NCBI GenBank assembly: GCA_936450465.1
Contig: OW388302.1
Coordinates: forward strand, 56,920,959-56,984,958
Length of the DNA: 64,000 bases
Direction of reading: 5' to 3'
DNA from: Gibbula magus
Taxonomy: Eukaryota > Mollusca > Gastropoda > Trochida > Trochidae
The translations under genes were made by a program, and so were the position numbers. Positions 46,170 to 59,900 of the stretch are shown piece after piece. The notes below the pieces were generated by a model that saw nothing but the letters and a program-made list of their open reading frames with translations, was not told where the DNA came from and made no database searches. The number at the start of each line of letters is the position of its first letter. Position 1 is the first letter of the stretch.

Positions 46170-47030
46170 ATATACCATGGGTGGTACTGCGCTGAAATTC
46201 AGTGTAGCATTACAATCAAACCTTACTGCGTGTAGTTGGAACAGTTCTTTACTGCAGACAAAGTTGCCGTGCCCCTGGCGGGATTCGAACCCCGACCTTT
46301 TGATTCGAAGCCCAACGCACTAACCACTGCGCTATACCCTGGTCCGAAAGGCTATTGCTTTGAGTAGTGTATACATGGTGTATAGGGAGATTTGAAGCTG
46401 AAGCCACTGACCCCCAGCCGTGCGAGAGAACCAGACTCACACCACGAGAACTGTTGCTAACATGTACCCCTTCCCCTCCTCAAACTTGGTGATAACAGTT
46501 AATCATAAACCATGTGCACTAAGCTGTTGTCACCCTCTACCCCGGGGGAATGCTGTATTGTGGCTAAGTGTTGCAGTGAAACCAGCAAACAGAAATTCAT
46601 TGTAGGCATGCACCTAAACCTTGCTGCATTTGGAACAGTTCTCTACAGCTTCTGGTGGGATTCAAACCCTCTATAACCACTTTGTTTTCACCATGACGAA
46701 ATTGTTGTGATGATAAGTTAGAATGCAGACAAAGTTGCCGTGCCCCCGACCTCTTGATCCGAAGCCGAACGCGCTATTCACTGCGCTATACCCTGGTCCG
46801 AAAGGTTATTGCTTTGAGTAGTGTATACATGGTGTATGGGGAGATTTGAACCTGAAGCTGAAGGCACTGACCCCAGCCCTGCGAGAGAACCACAGACTCA
46901 CACCACGAGAACTGTAGCTAACATGTACCCCTCATACCCCTTCCCCTCCTCAAACTTAGTGATAACAGTAAATCATAAAGCATGTGCACTAACCTGTTGT
47001 CACCCTCTACCCCGGGGAATGCTGTATTAC
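46170..47030 (-). mobile_element. Duplicated SINE-relic cluster (~456-bp period)
   Basis: A SINE 5' portion (46175-46345: agaccaggg-type head, B box attcgaaccccgac) is followed by ggtccgaaaggctattgctt to ctaccccgggggaatgctgt. The block recurs at about 46795-47025 (ggtccgaaaggttattgctt ... ctaccccggggaatgctgta), with another partial SINE between them. Confidence 0.8.
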
Positions 47031-50000
47031 ATGCTAACACGTCCCGGATATAAACATGCTCCAACATCAAGGGATATAACCAAACTAACGTGCTATTCTT
47101 TAACAGCACTTACATTGAGGCTGTTCATTATTATGTCAATCAAGGTTTACTGTTCTGTTCTTCACAACATAGAAATCCAGAAACCATGTCTATTTCTTGA
47201 ATTCCACTTCTTCATGCTACTCAACGACTTCTGCTTTTGTATCCATAAGGCTACCTCAGTATCCTGATCCCACAAGAACCTTCTGCCTCGTATCACTGAA
47301 GACTGCTTACTCACCGCTATATATAGCATGTCATTTTTAAGCCAATGAAATGTGATTTGAAATTTGTTAGTGGCATTTCACCAATGAGATGACTTATCGC
47401 TTTATTTTAAAATTAAATTGTAATTATTTGCTGGTTATTTATAACAAGATACGAGAAAGAAGGTGATTATGGGGTCAACAATGAATGACTTGGAAGTCTT
47501 GGCTGGTTTTCAACATACACTATGAAAACGATGATGTCGGCTCCTATCTATCTTGAACAATAAAACGCATAACAAAACACATCCATAGTCAAAAGCATTT
47601 CATTTTATTCTTTCAAATTACAACTTTAACCTTCTTCCAGCCCTGACAGAAAGTGTTTTACAAACCTGTCCCCCCTTAATTGACCTTTGGTAGTATCCAG
47701 ATAATGAGATTGAACAGTTCATTTCACATTGTAGGGGAGACGGGTTGGTATTGAAAATAGCACATTAAGTTGTTTTACATGATAATAATATTAATACTTT
47801 AGTTTCAATCTAAACAATGGACATTGTCATACTAAACAACCAATAGGTAGATAACTATTACAAGTTAGTCTAAGATTTGATTCAAAGAAGGTTTTATAAA
47901 ATGATAGTGTTAACATTATTTAATTGCTCTGATATATCTTAAATATTTAACGTTTTTCCTGTAAGTAGAAATTGCTGATTCTCCTTGGAGGACCTCGCTT
48001 GACAAATAAATCTAATGTCAGACTGCTTGGCTCCCGGTTTGATACATGTTAAAGATTGCTTCATGAAGTTGCCCGGTGCTAGTTCTATATAGATATTGCT
48101 CAGTAAATATTGTTCAGGGAAACCTTGACCGACTGACTGACCAACCGACTGACCGCAGGCCTCCAAGTTACATAATCTACATATCCTGCAGTCAACAGGG
48201 CTTGATGCTTTCACTCCACCAATGACGTGCTTATAACTACGGTATGTATCTATGTATGTATGTAGGTATGTATGTAGGTATGTATTCAGATAGGCTCATC
48301 CTAGTGTTTTTTATTCAAAAATAGATAATAAACATCTGATATTTGTAAAATTGGAAGAGATAAGCAATAAATATATGCAAATATATATTTAGAATTTGCA
48401 TTTGTAATCAATGCAGGAAACAAAGGAGGCACGAGACCAGGTCAAGGGTCAAGGGTCAAAGTTCATATGCCCACACCTTCAACTATCAACAATGGCCATA
48501 CAAGCCTTACTTATGTACCCAGCTGTATGGACTGCCGCATCACACACTTCCTTCCCTCTCTCTCACCTGGGGCACCTGCACAAATAGGTCTTAGTCTTAG
48601 GCCACAGTGCACTAATTATTAGTTGAATTTAGACGGTAATCGTCAGTGATGCACGGACAACAGGGTTTTGCTTTAAACTAATGGCCTAGATGATGACATA
48701 TAGTTTGAAGATTTAATGTTATAAAATTTGGCACAATTGAGAATGGGATGGAACATGTTCACTAAGATGTCTTAGTTTAACTCAGTTTATCAAGTGAAGC
48801 ATGTTGGGACTAATTTATGTTTCTAGGTTAAAGCGTGCTCTAAACCAGTGGTAATCAAAAGGACAGTCTCTGCCTTCTCCAATTTCTTGTGGTCCTTACT
48901 ACCCAGAGTCAGAGAGAGAGAGGAGGAAGTTTTGATGGGAGCCAGCCTCCTCTACTGTACAAAACCCTAGCACAGATCTAGCCGTGTCTGTAAGCGTGTA
49001 CAGGTACACGTCAGACTGCACCGTGACTAACAGGAGTGCTCACACTTGAATACATCTATATGAACACAAACAAGTCATGACCACCATCATGGCCGCTTAT
49101 CAGCTTCCCAAGGGGAGGCAACTCTACCAGATCAAGGGAGACAACTCAGTTTTACATTTTGAACTGTCGCCGTTTTTTGTATTTCTTTTTCACCAGTTGT
49201 TGAGTTTCCTCCATTATGGATAATTATGCATTATTTGTTTTGACATATGTAGTGTTACCATGGTGACAGATGCATAAGGTCATGACCTTTATGAAATAAT
49301 ATACAAAATGAAAATGAACTAATGGAGGCGAGACTTTCACTTGCATGTCTGAACACATTCAAAATAAAATGTCAGTGTAAAACATTAATGTAAAGGTAAC
49401 AAACTTAATATATCTAAGATGCTAAAAATCCATTTTCACAACTTGTAAAAGTGAATGTGAATAAAAATTTCTTCTTACAAACATGCATAAAAATCATGGA
49501 AACGCTCCTAAAATATGAAGAACAACCTTGAATAAATCCTCCCCTTTAAATGGCCATGTCAAGTGTTAACCCTTCCACTGCCTGCTTTATGGAAGAACCT
49601 ACACTGCACACTTGAGTGATTGCAGCATGCAGGGGGGTTAAACAACAGTATCGGCCATGTTGAACCTGGTTAAGGGAGATAAGCAAGTGAAAGGCTCGCC
49701 TTCAAAGACTGACTGACGTTACGCAGAATCAACCCTCAGTGTACGTCACAGCACACCGCTACACTAACAAGCTGTCTGTAGGACCAGCCAATCATCTTCC
49801 ACCATTCCTGCACCTTCACTGGCCAATCAAACGATTCAAGGCCGTTTCAAACCATCAGAACTGTTCCATCATGATTTTTCTTTCTCTTTTCTCAACCACA
49901 TGGTCGTCAATTATGTCTTTTGATGAACGATCGACCAAATCTTTATCAAGTTTCGGAATTCAATTCCTGTTCGACAACCACGAATAACTTTTAGATTTGT

Positions 50001-50471
50001 CCAATCCACGCGAGATACTGGCTAGCAGGAAAGTCGTTAGTTAGCACAATGTAAGTGAGCACCAATAGTGGTATCAGATCCTTACGTACCGATCCTCCAT
50101 GGTCGGACACGACACTAGAAGAGTTTGCAGGAAGATCTAGAACACGACTCTCTGTCTGTCATTGTCACATCACCATCTCGGGATCATATCCTGAATCAGG
50201 GGAGATAACTCCAAGGCTTTTGAAGATCAAAGAGAGAAATGAGCTTATCCAGCACTGTGATGGAATCGAACAACCATCCACCAAGTTTCTCTGTTAACAA
50301 TGGTTCTGGAAGAGGTCATCGGCTAATCCTAGACAGCTTCAGCACAGAATCGAACAAAGATCGATCCAGATTTCTCCGCGTTGGTTCTGGAAGGAATAAC
50401 TCATCCCCTTCTAACTAGGCGTAATGCTGGCATTCCTTCACTCCAGCCTGCTAAGCCAGTTCCCATAATGA
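47031..50471. other. Intergenic region or E-protein distal 3'UTR
   Basis: No coding signal. It has a gtatgtat simple repeat at about 48241-48283. If the polyadenylation signal at 50472 is not used, this would be long 3'UTR of the E-protein gene (another - strand AATAAA lies near 47603). Confidence 0.5.
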
Positions 50472-50477
50472 TTTATT
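50472..50477 (-). terminator. da: Candidate polyadenylation signal of the E-protein gene
   Basis: AATAAA on the - strand, about 127 nt past the TAG stop. E-protein genes often have long 3'UTRs, so a more distal site is possible. Confidence 0.4.
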
Positions 50478-50603
50478 TATAAACACTCAAATGTATGTAT
50501 TCAATGTAATGTAGGCAGGATTCCTGACGCCAAGATATCACGCACTCATCCACTCATTCGTCCACTAGAAGTAAGTAAGTAATTAACTCTGGGACAATGT
50601 CTG

Positions 50604-50953
50604 CTAGGGCGGGCCTTGATCCACTGAATACCTTCCGTCGTGATGCTCCGCGTTAGAGTCGGTCGTCAAGGACGACAACATCCCCTCGCTCGGACCCCGT
50701 CCCAGATTCCCGGACGACATAATGGACTCTGATATACCGAGAACACTTGCGCCTCCGGAGGTCAGTTTGGGGTCGCCAGAGGTCAGGTTACCTTGACCCC
50801 CCAAACCAAGGTCAAGGCGCCCCTCTGACCCCTCAGAGAGGCTTGTGGGAAGGTAGACGTTAGCGTAGGCACCATGGCTGGCGGAGGGTAACATGGCCCC
50901 GGCGGTTACCCGACTGACTGCCGACCCTAGGCGTCCCATCAGTGCTGCACTAC
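50604..50953 (-). CDS. da: E-protein last coding exon (350 nt)
   Basis: Acceptor gttgttacag, stop TAG at 50604-50606. Encodes [20 protein letters not shown] and a Gly/Ser/Leu-rich tail ending SVDQGPP. This C-terminus is not one I recognise from vertebrates. Confidence 0.88.
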
Positions 50954-53900
50954 CTGTAACAACAAGAACACAACATAGCATTCACAGTCAGTAACAGTGG
51001 TCGGTAAATCAAGACCAGGTTCACAGGCCACACTTTACTAATCTGACCGGAGGTAGGCTTCAAGAAAAGCTGTAAAATCACATGATGAATGGAAAATATG
51101 AACATAACATAATATATCATTGATAGTAAATTATGTATGAAGTAAAAACGAAATGATTTATGGAATATAAGCAAACATAATCTATTATAATGCATATTGT
51201 TTCTAAGCGAGGAATCTATCTTATTATGATGGGTGCAACAATATGTGCACAAATTTTTAAAAGAGGTTTTATTCTCTCTTTTTGTTGTTGTAATAAATCG
51301 ACTACCAAAGCTCTGCCACTTCGCTGGACTTGAGCAGAGAGTAGGTTAACCAAATTGCGATACTTCACTTCAACATTGGAAACACATGATATTTACACAG
51401 CTAACAAAGGTAATACTGTTATATTAGGATCACACAGTCTTCAGAAGTACAAATTCTTGTCCTTTTCCAAGACTTCATAAATCACAGTCGGCAAGTGATT
51501 CAGGTGATAAAGAAGTCAGAGCCTCACTCTTTGGGTCTGGGTTCGAATCCAGAAATCATGGTGGCTGACTGGTTCAGGTGATCAATAAGTCAGAGCCTCA
51601 CTCTGAGGGTCTGAGTTCGAACCCTTCAACAGTATGGTCTCGTTAAAGTACAAGAATTTGTGCTCATGAAGATAGTGTGATCGCATAGAAAACAATATTG
51701 ACTTTTCCCTCAGATGTGGCTTGTAGTCACATATGCACACACATCACAAAATAACACTCATCATGCAGTGTGTGACTAGTTTGGAGACTCGACTAGCGAA
51801 AGGAAAGATGAAGAAAGCAAGAATAAGTGATGAATAAATAAAGGTTAGGTTGTGCATAAAGATATGTAGTCAAGAATAATGAGAGAATTTGTCTCATGTC
51901 ACCCAGCAAATTTCAATGAGTGAATGTTAATCTGTAGACTGCCAGGTGCATAAACAGGATCCAGGACTCTCAAATTAACATGTGGCTTGAAATTTTTTCA
52001 TGAAGTATCTGTCAAATATTCAGTTTATTGTCATTACTCCTGGACAAAGTCAAAGTGTAAATAGTCAACCCTGAAATTGTATGAGTAACATTTGATCCAC
52101 TATTTCACAAGATTGACTGATGTTGGGTGATTAATGCAGAGGAGGAGGAGACGGATCTCGTGAACAGAAAAGTGAAGAAAATGGAGAGAGCTAGATGATC
52201 AGGAGTGTACAGGGAGATAACTCCACAACTAATCAGAAGTGAAGAATACTAAAAAGTTAGTGGTGCAAAGGGAGACAACTTATGTAAGGTGCAAAGGGAG
52301 ACAACTCAAGTAAGGTGCAAATGGTTAGGGTTATCGCCACTCAATCAGCACAAAGGGGATATGCTCATAAGACGCAGAAAAGACAGAGAATTCATTAGTC
52401 AAATCAAAGCAAATGGACGTAACACAATATTATTGAAGGTTAAAACAACTCATTAGTAACATAAAACCAAAATGGACGAAACACAATGTTAAGGAGAACA
52501 AAAGGAGAAAACTCAATGTTACTCATAGCAAAAGGAGAGAATTTTATCAATATTAATGAGAGCAAAGGGAAAGAATTTGATCAATATTAATGAGAGCAAA
52601 GGGAGAGAACTCAATGTTAATGAGAGCAAAGGGAGAGAACTCAATGTTAATGAGAGCAAAGGGAGAGAACTCAGTGTTAATGAGAGCAAAGGGAGACAAC
52701 TGACTGGTTTTAGTACAATATCAAATGAAGCTAGCTAGTTCTAGGACAATACGCAAACTTACTGGCTCTGAAACTCTTCACTGTCTGCTAACGAGGATAA
52801 TGAATGCATCATTTTGTGTAGTGAATCTGGAAGGAGAAGGGAAATAGGGATGTAGGGATGGATGGATGGATCCTCAAGTTACGTCTTCTAAACGCAGTCA
52901 TCAGACGACAGGAAGAGATCGAGGCAGGCAGGAAGGCAGCCTCTATAACTCAACCAGGGACACTCTACTAATTGGGGCAACAATCTGCTAATTGGAGAGA
53001 CAATCTACTAATCATGAAGTTTGCTAGTAATAAAGGGAAGAATCTGAAAATTGGGTAAACAACAATCAACTAATCATGAAGTCTGCTAATTAAAGTGACT
53101 ATCTACTGATTGGGACGACAATCTACTTATTATGCTAATAAGGGAGGTGTCTTCAAATCAGGTAAACAATCAACTAATCATGAAGTCTGCTAATTAAAGT
53201 GACTATCTACTATATAAAGAACCTGCTAATTAAAGTGACAATCTGCTGAATCAATTAATTAGAGTCTGCTAATCAGAAAATCATTACTTTTTATAAAAGT
53301 CTACTAATTTGAGAGACAACCGACTAATTAGTGAGCCTGCTAATCCAATTAACAAGTTATTCTGAAGTATGCTAATTAGGGTGACTTAAAACTGCAATCA
53401 CATGCACAGAAACTGGGTACAGAGATACATGTATTTCTGTAATAACAGGAAATCTACAGTTTTAGTGATTTTACATGAGCAATGCAAACAAAGGAGAAAC
53501 AAACCTAAAACTCATAATCATTAGAAACACCATTCCAAGATCTGGGGTTCATTAGAAACACCATTCTGAGAACTGGGGTTCAAACGAAGCTCTCAACGAC
53601 GAGGGGGATGAAGATTATTGGGTTATGAAAACACAGGGGTACGTATGTAGGATCAGAATATCATATGCAGAAGTGTCGACATGCATCACTAACGCTGCAC
53701 ACAATCAAGCCCTTTAGATTGGTCCACTCTTGAACTGACTGATCTACCATTGCACCCAAACCCAATCGTAGAGGCAGTGGAGTTGATAACTATGATAACA
53801 GCAAGGCAAATGATCAGAATCTACAACCCTGGACTGAACATATCACCAAGATTTTCTTAATGAAATCAACAGGTCTGTCTCTAACAACCTGTCCAGTCTG

Positions 53901-56900
53901 ATGTGTCAGGTGAACATGGCTCTTGTTCTTCAAACACAGATTAAACCATTCGCCTTCTAACATGCACAACCCTTGCCTAGATTAAACCAATCGCATCAAC
54001 CCTTGCCTAGATTAAACCAATCGCTGTCAAGAATAGCCTGTAGGGCTTCAACAGGTGCTTGAGGGCTGGAGGACAAGTCAGGGTCAGCTGAACTCGGGTC
54101 CTTTTTCTGGGACTCAAAGACTCGATAAAGAGAAATAATTCAATTTCAAGAATGGCTAACATGAGCTATACAAGCTTTCAAAACCAGAAACCATGCAAAA
54201 ATCAGGTTGAAGATATTAAAATGAGTGATACAATGGTAAAGGTTGGAACAAAGACGAACTGGAAACAAAACAGCTCTTTGCAGAATGATCATGACACTAT
54301 TGACTCTAATAGACAAAGAAGATATTAACCCTATGAACACAGTGAGATCGTGAGTTTTGAAGATGAATGGGTTTGGTGATGGAGGGTTAGCTCATGACGC
54401 TAATTCAGATGACGCCCAAGAACAAACACCTCTGCATGGGTCGCATCTAAAACACTTACATTCAGTAAAGGGGAAGATTGGGAGGTAATGGGATCAGCAA
54501 CTTAGTATATAAAGATCGACATACACATGAGGCCTCGTCTCTTTAAGCTCTCTTAGTGTAGGGCTAATACTTAAACTTTGGCTTATGACTATCTTAGCGT
54601 TAAGAGAACTTGGAACATCTAGGTGGCTCAAGTTTTTATGAAAGTTGAGCTGAAGGGAGGACAATGATAACAGTGTGAGACGAGTGGAGGAAAGCCTCAA
54701 ATAAACACACGTCAAAATAAAACACAAAATCAAAAACTTGAAACCGTGATTGACAGCAGTGATCGGACACATACACAAATCATCTTGTTCATGTTTTGTT
54801 ATTCAAGCATTAATTAAATACTAACATGACTTCAAAGTTAAGCTTGATTTTCATACAGTACAATATTGGTTATTAATACATTATTTGATCTTATACAAAA
54901 GGAAGATTGAAAAAGAGAGGATACTCGAGAACTACCCTCATAGCATACATATGAAATAATTAAGATAGGATGCGTGACAGGCAGCCATAATGCCCACTAA
55001 CAAAGGGAGATAATTAGAAAAGGGAGGTAACTAACCAGACCAGACAACCACAAGCGAAAGAAGCTAGTAGAAGCCTCCATACCTTACCTGCAAGGGCCGC
55101 CTGTTGTGCTATGTCTTCAGGGTTCATTCGGCCGGGCATATCATCGGATTTCTCCTCTTCTCTACGTTTTAGACATGCAGCTTTCGGATTTAAATTACGC
55201 TCTGGAAAAAAAAAAGAATGAAATAGTTTTGACAACAATAACTGTCAATAATTTGCTTACCAATGTTAATGCTTAGATTAGCGCAGAGATAATGTTAACA
55301 TTGTGGCAATTTTTGCTGTGAAACCCGAGAGCATCACTGGAATTAAAATACCACAAGTTATATTTGACAACATAACATTAAATGCAAAACTACCTGCATT
55401 TCAACAGTTCTCTAGAATAGACAAAGTTTTGTTTTTAGGAAAGACACCGTCTAAATGAAGAGGGTTAAGTACGCACCTCTGACTTGCGACTCGAGGGAAG
55501 TGATGACGTTAACAGCCTGCTGGAGGATCATCAGTTTGGTCAACGGCTGGCTGCTGGTACAGTGCAGGGTCACCATCTGACCTAGCTCTTTGAACGCCTC
55601 GTTTATATCCCGTACTCGCACTCTGAAATATAACACATGGCATTTTAGATATAGAGGATATCTGTCTTTTCTTGACTAATACCATGTTAATCTCAACGTG
55701 TGAGGTAAGAAATTCATATTTTCACTCTTGGTTGTACCACTCGTGAAAATATATAACTTTTCTACCAAAGAAGACGAGATAAACATGGTATTGCCAAGAA
55801 CTGACAGATATTCTATTTTTTAAATGATGTTATCCTTGTAAATAGCCACAACAGCGTTGTTGTCATGTTGACCGGCCGCTCGGAACAGCCAGTCACCAGA
55901 GTAACAATGTTACGTCATAAAATAATTCCTTACGTCAGACCAATTTTGTTTTAATCATCAAAACATCAAATTCTTGAGCTGTACCATTCGAGTATTGATA
56001 TATATTCTATCGGTCACTTTTCACAGTAAAAATATCAGATTGACAGATTATTTTACTGATAAATCCCAGTATTTCATTACATAATGAACTTCAATATTTA
56101 GCTGGGCTTCTTAAAGGGGCAGTAGCATGTTTTTTCGCTCAAATAAGTCGATGAAATGTATTTGAAAAATAATTTCACCAATCGTAAAACACCCTTCGCT
56201 CTTTGGAAAATCAAGTTTAAAATGAGTGTACATGGCTCAGTAAAGCCATGGGGATCGTTTTTGTCATTCGAAATAATAAAATGTGTTCACAATAAAATGG
56301 CCGCCATGCAATTTTTGCTTTATACGCAACACCGTTATTACTACTACTGACAATTGGTTTGTGTATAGGATGTTTTACCCTCTAACGTAAATTTAAATGG
56401 CACAAACTATCATTATAAATAGGAAATTTAAAAAAATAAATTTTGCAAAAAATGTGCTACTGCCCCTTTAAGGCTAAGAAGGCTTTAAGCCAATGAGGTG
56501 ACACTTCTTTATTTAACAATGACGATGTTTCCGTAAAGTTCTTTATACAGTTATCAAACACCTTTAGTTCAATTTGTATATCCTCTTAAAATGTTTTCCT
56601 CAAACTTTGTACAATACATTTAGATATTTCAATATTTAACGAAGCTCCTGTAGTCAGATTTGTAAATAGTCTCTCAAGATTTCCTTCTCAAAATTTGTAC
56701 AAAATATTGAAAGTTTCATCACATACTTATCTTGACATACAAATTTGTACAATATATTTAAATTTTACCACATACTTAATTTCACATACAAATTTGTACA
56801 ATATATTGAAAGTTTCATCACATTCTTATGTCTACATTCAAATTTGTACAATATATTTAAGTTTCATCACATACTTATGTTAACATCAAATTTGTACAAT

Positions 56901-59900
56901 ATATTGAAAGTTTAATCACATAATTATGTTGACATACACATTTGTACAAAATATTTATGTTTCATCACATGCTCGGGTTGACATACAAATTTTTAATTTG
57001 ACATACAAATTTGCTTAAGGCACTTGGCTGATCTCTGGTGCTTGGAGTGAGAACACAATTACAATATTACTCTGTTATTTTCCTCTTATGTAAGTTTGAG
57101 AGGTATTTTGCTTATAGAGAAGCCTCAAAACCAGTTGGTGTCCAGCCATTTCATAACAAAGTAGTCTTCTGTAATAATCCGGACAACACCAACATTTCCC
57201 GCAGACTCTCAGATAACCAGGCCTTACCGGATATTGGACATCCAGGCTATTTAATCTGTTCGTTCTAGATTACTTTTTATCAGGGATTAGAATGCAAAGT
57301 TGTCCAAAAAACTTAAACGTGCATAATGTCAAGTGGATCTTCAATTTAGACTTCAAAATAAATGTGAAAGAAGTAAAAATGTTTAAAAAAGAAGTGAATG
57401 CTTTCTTGTCACTTGAGCCCCACCCAACCCTTGAACAATAAGTTAAACAACTTTCCAAGCACCAATAACATGACCCAGACAAGTGGTGATAAAAGGGAAA
57501 CCAGTAAAACAAAACCCAGAAAATTCTTGTCTCGTCTTTTCATTTTCTCCAATTGTTAATTTATGATTCACAAGAGGAGTTTAATTTACTCTAAAGTCAA
57601 GAAAGTAACAAAAATTCTCTGGTCGTCTTTTAATATTCTCTGATTGTTAATTCATGATTCACAAGAAAAGTTTAATTTACTCTAAAGTTGAGAATGTAAC
57701 GAAAACTCTTGTGTGGTCTTAATATTCTCCGATTGTCAACTGATGATTCACAAGAGAAGTTAAATTTACTCTTAAGTTGATCGAAAATGTAAGGTGGGAC
57801 GGCAAACATGATCTCACCTTTCTCGGGCGTTGTTCGCCTGTCTGCGTAATCTTGGCTGGTCAGTAGGGCTTGGATAGTTAAAGATGGAAAAAGCATTTAC
57901 CAATAAGTTTCTCTGATGTAACTTTCAGGGCTATTATTTCAGTAAGCTTTCGGTTATAGAGGGACCCGCAAGAAAACTTTGTGTTTAGTCATTTAGTAGC
58001 CAAAATGGTTTTCTATTATAATCCAGATAATACGGTATTTTACTGCAGGCACTAGAATAACCAGGCCTCACCGGTTACTGCAACAGATATTTCATTTCTT
58101 CATTCTCGATTACTTTTATCAGGGATTAAAATGCAAGGTTGTCCAAAAAACTTAATGTGCATGGGGTCATGCGGTCCCTCGGTTTAGATTCAAAATAAAC
58201 GTGAATGACATAAAAGTGCATCAAAAATCAAATAAATGGCGATTGTCTGGCACCTGAGCTAGGTCACCAAAAATATTCTAATAAATTTCCAAGGATCTAA
58301 AAAAAGGTTGACAAAAATGAAACCAGTAAAGAAAACCCTGAAAATTCTCATCACTTGTTTGTTCAAATTCTCCGATTGTCAACTCACAAAAAAAGTTTAA
58401 TTAATTTAAAAGTGAGGATTTCGAAATGCTCTCACCTCTCTCGGGCGTTGTTGGCCTGTCTGCGTAATCTCTCTCGTTCCTGCTTCCCTTCCGGACTCTC
58501 GTCTTCTAGGTTCGGGTCGTCTCTGGATTTACAAAACCTTTAATGATTAACAGTGGAATAATTAGTATTAAGAAATGACCGTTCGCCACGTGATCGAGAT
58601 CATGTAGACACAACAGTTTTTCTAAATACCACAGTTGTTTAGCTGACTGTATATTCACGTCAATGTCTCATTGTCAGTTGGGTGAGGTGAGGTGCGGTGA
58701 TTTGGAGTTTAACGCCGCTTTCAAGAGTATATTTCATTTATATCATGGCTGCTGAGAAAGCCCGCAACACCATGTGGCTATGCATTGCAGTGAAACCTGC
58801 GAGCATCGGCTGGAACAAGCGAACCATGGGTGGTACTACGCTGAAATTCAGTGTAGCATTGCACCCAAACCTTACTGCGTGTAGAACAGTTCTCTACTGC
58901 AGACAAAGTTGCTGTACCACTGGCGGGATTCGAACCCCAGACCCCTTGATCCTAAGCTAAACATGCTAACCACTGCGTTACCTTGCCCCCCATTGTCAAT
59001 TGTTGATTCAAACCATTTCAACTCTTGGTGGACCAATAAATAAGGAGGAAAACTTTCACCAATGCACAAGCACGACTCTTGATGAGTATATAGATGTAAC
59101 CACTATGCTGTGTTGTGGGGGCCAAAATGTCTCACTGTTATTTGGGACCGATGGTTCAAATTATAAACCATTAAGCTCTTGTTGTCCTATTTCACTCAGA
59201 GATACTGTGAAGTTGGACCAATAAATAACGGGAGTATATCACCAATGAAAATGCACAACCTTTGTTGAGAATAAAGATTAAATCGCTACGTTACGCGTGC
59301 CGAATGAAGAATGAACGACATCGCTACTCACAGGTCCTCATCCTCCTCCTCCTCTGTTTTAGTCCGCGGTCGTTTAGCAGGGATATGTTCAGGTGCCGAT
59401 GTATGTGCTGTTTTTGTCGACATTTTTGCAGGAGGGTTAGATTTGGGCGCGGAAGTTTCCGACTTCTTTTCAGTCCTCTCCACCTTGATGGGTCCGTCCG
59501 TGTCGGCCTCCTGTGCATTGTTTTGGAGATCTGCAAACAATCGATCACCATTTTTAGAACTCTTTTTACAAACTTAAAACTACAAAGAACAAGATAACGA
59601 CCTCAACCACAAGACATTCAATCTGCAGACGATTGATGGTTTACTTCCTACTCTGTTATTCTCCAATTTGTGGCAAGGAATTACGGGAAGCTTGGTGACG
59701 AACTTGGTCTTATTTTCATGGAAGAATAAATGCAATGTTAAAGAAGAATATCATAATAATTCACTATGACAAAGTGATATTTTTACCAAAGAACCTAATG
59801 ATATATATATATTTTAGCATTTCTTGTGACATTTTTATCAAAAGACTTTTTGGATAATATATCGCTAAACGACCGGTTTAGGATACAAATTACGACATTA

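Larger units (their letters stand above)
50954..55087 (-). other. da: E-protein intron with cassette exon candidate and repeats
   Basis: A 4.1-kb intron. It holds a pair of tRNA-like scraps (51490-51630), a 30-bp minisatellite (52493-52705), a 64-nt exon candidate (52763-52826) and degenerate gtctgctaattaaagtgact-type repeats (about 52960-53390). Nothing firm between 53.4 and 55.0 kb. Confidence 0.6.
55623..58435 (-). other. da: E-protein intron between basic-region and HLH exons
   Basis: Holds MITE A copy 2 (56111-56471), a ~45-bp minisatellite (56690-57015) and a tandem duplication (about 57060-57860 versus 57900-58480) that carries a second basic-region exon core at 57818-57850. Confidence 0.8.

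Noticed and set aside
52556..52738. Repetitive 60-codon + strand frame (N-E-S-K-G-R-E-L)
   Set aside because: A 30-bp minisatellite in an intron of the opposite-strand gene.
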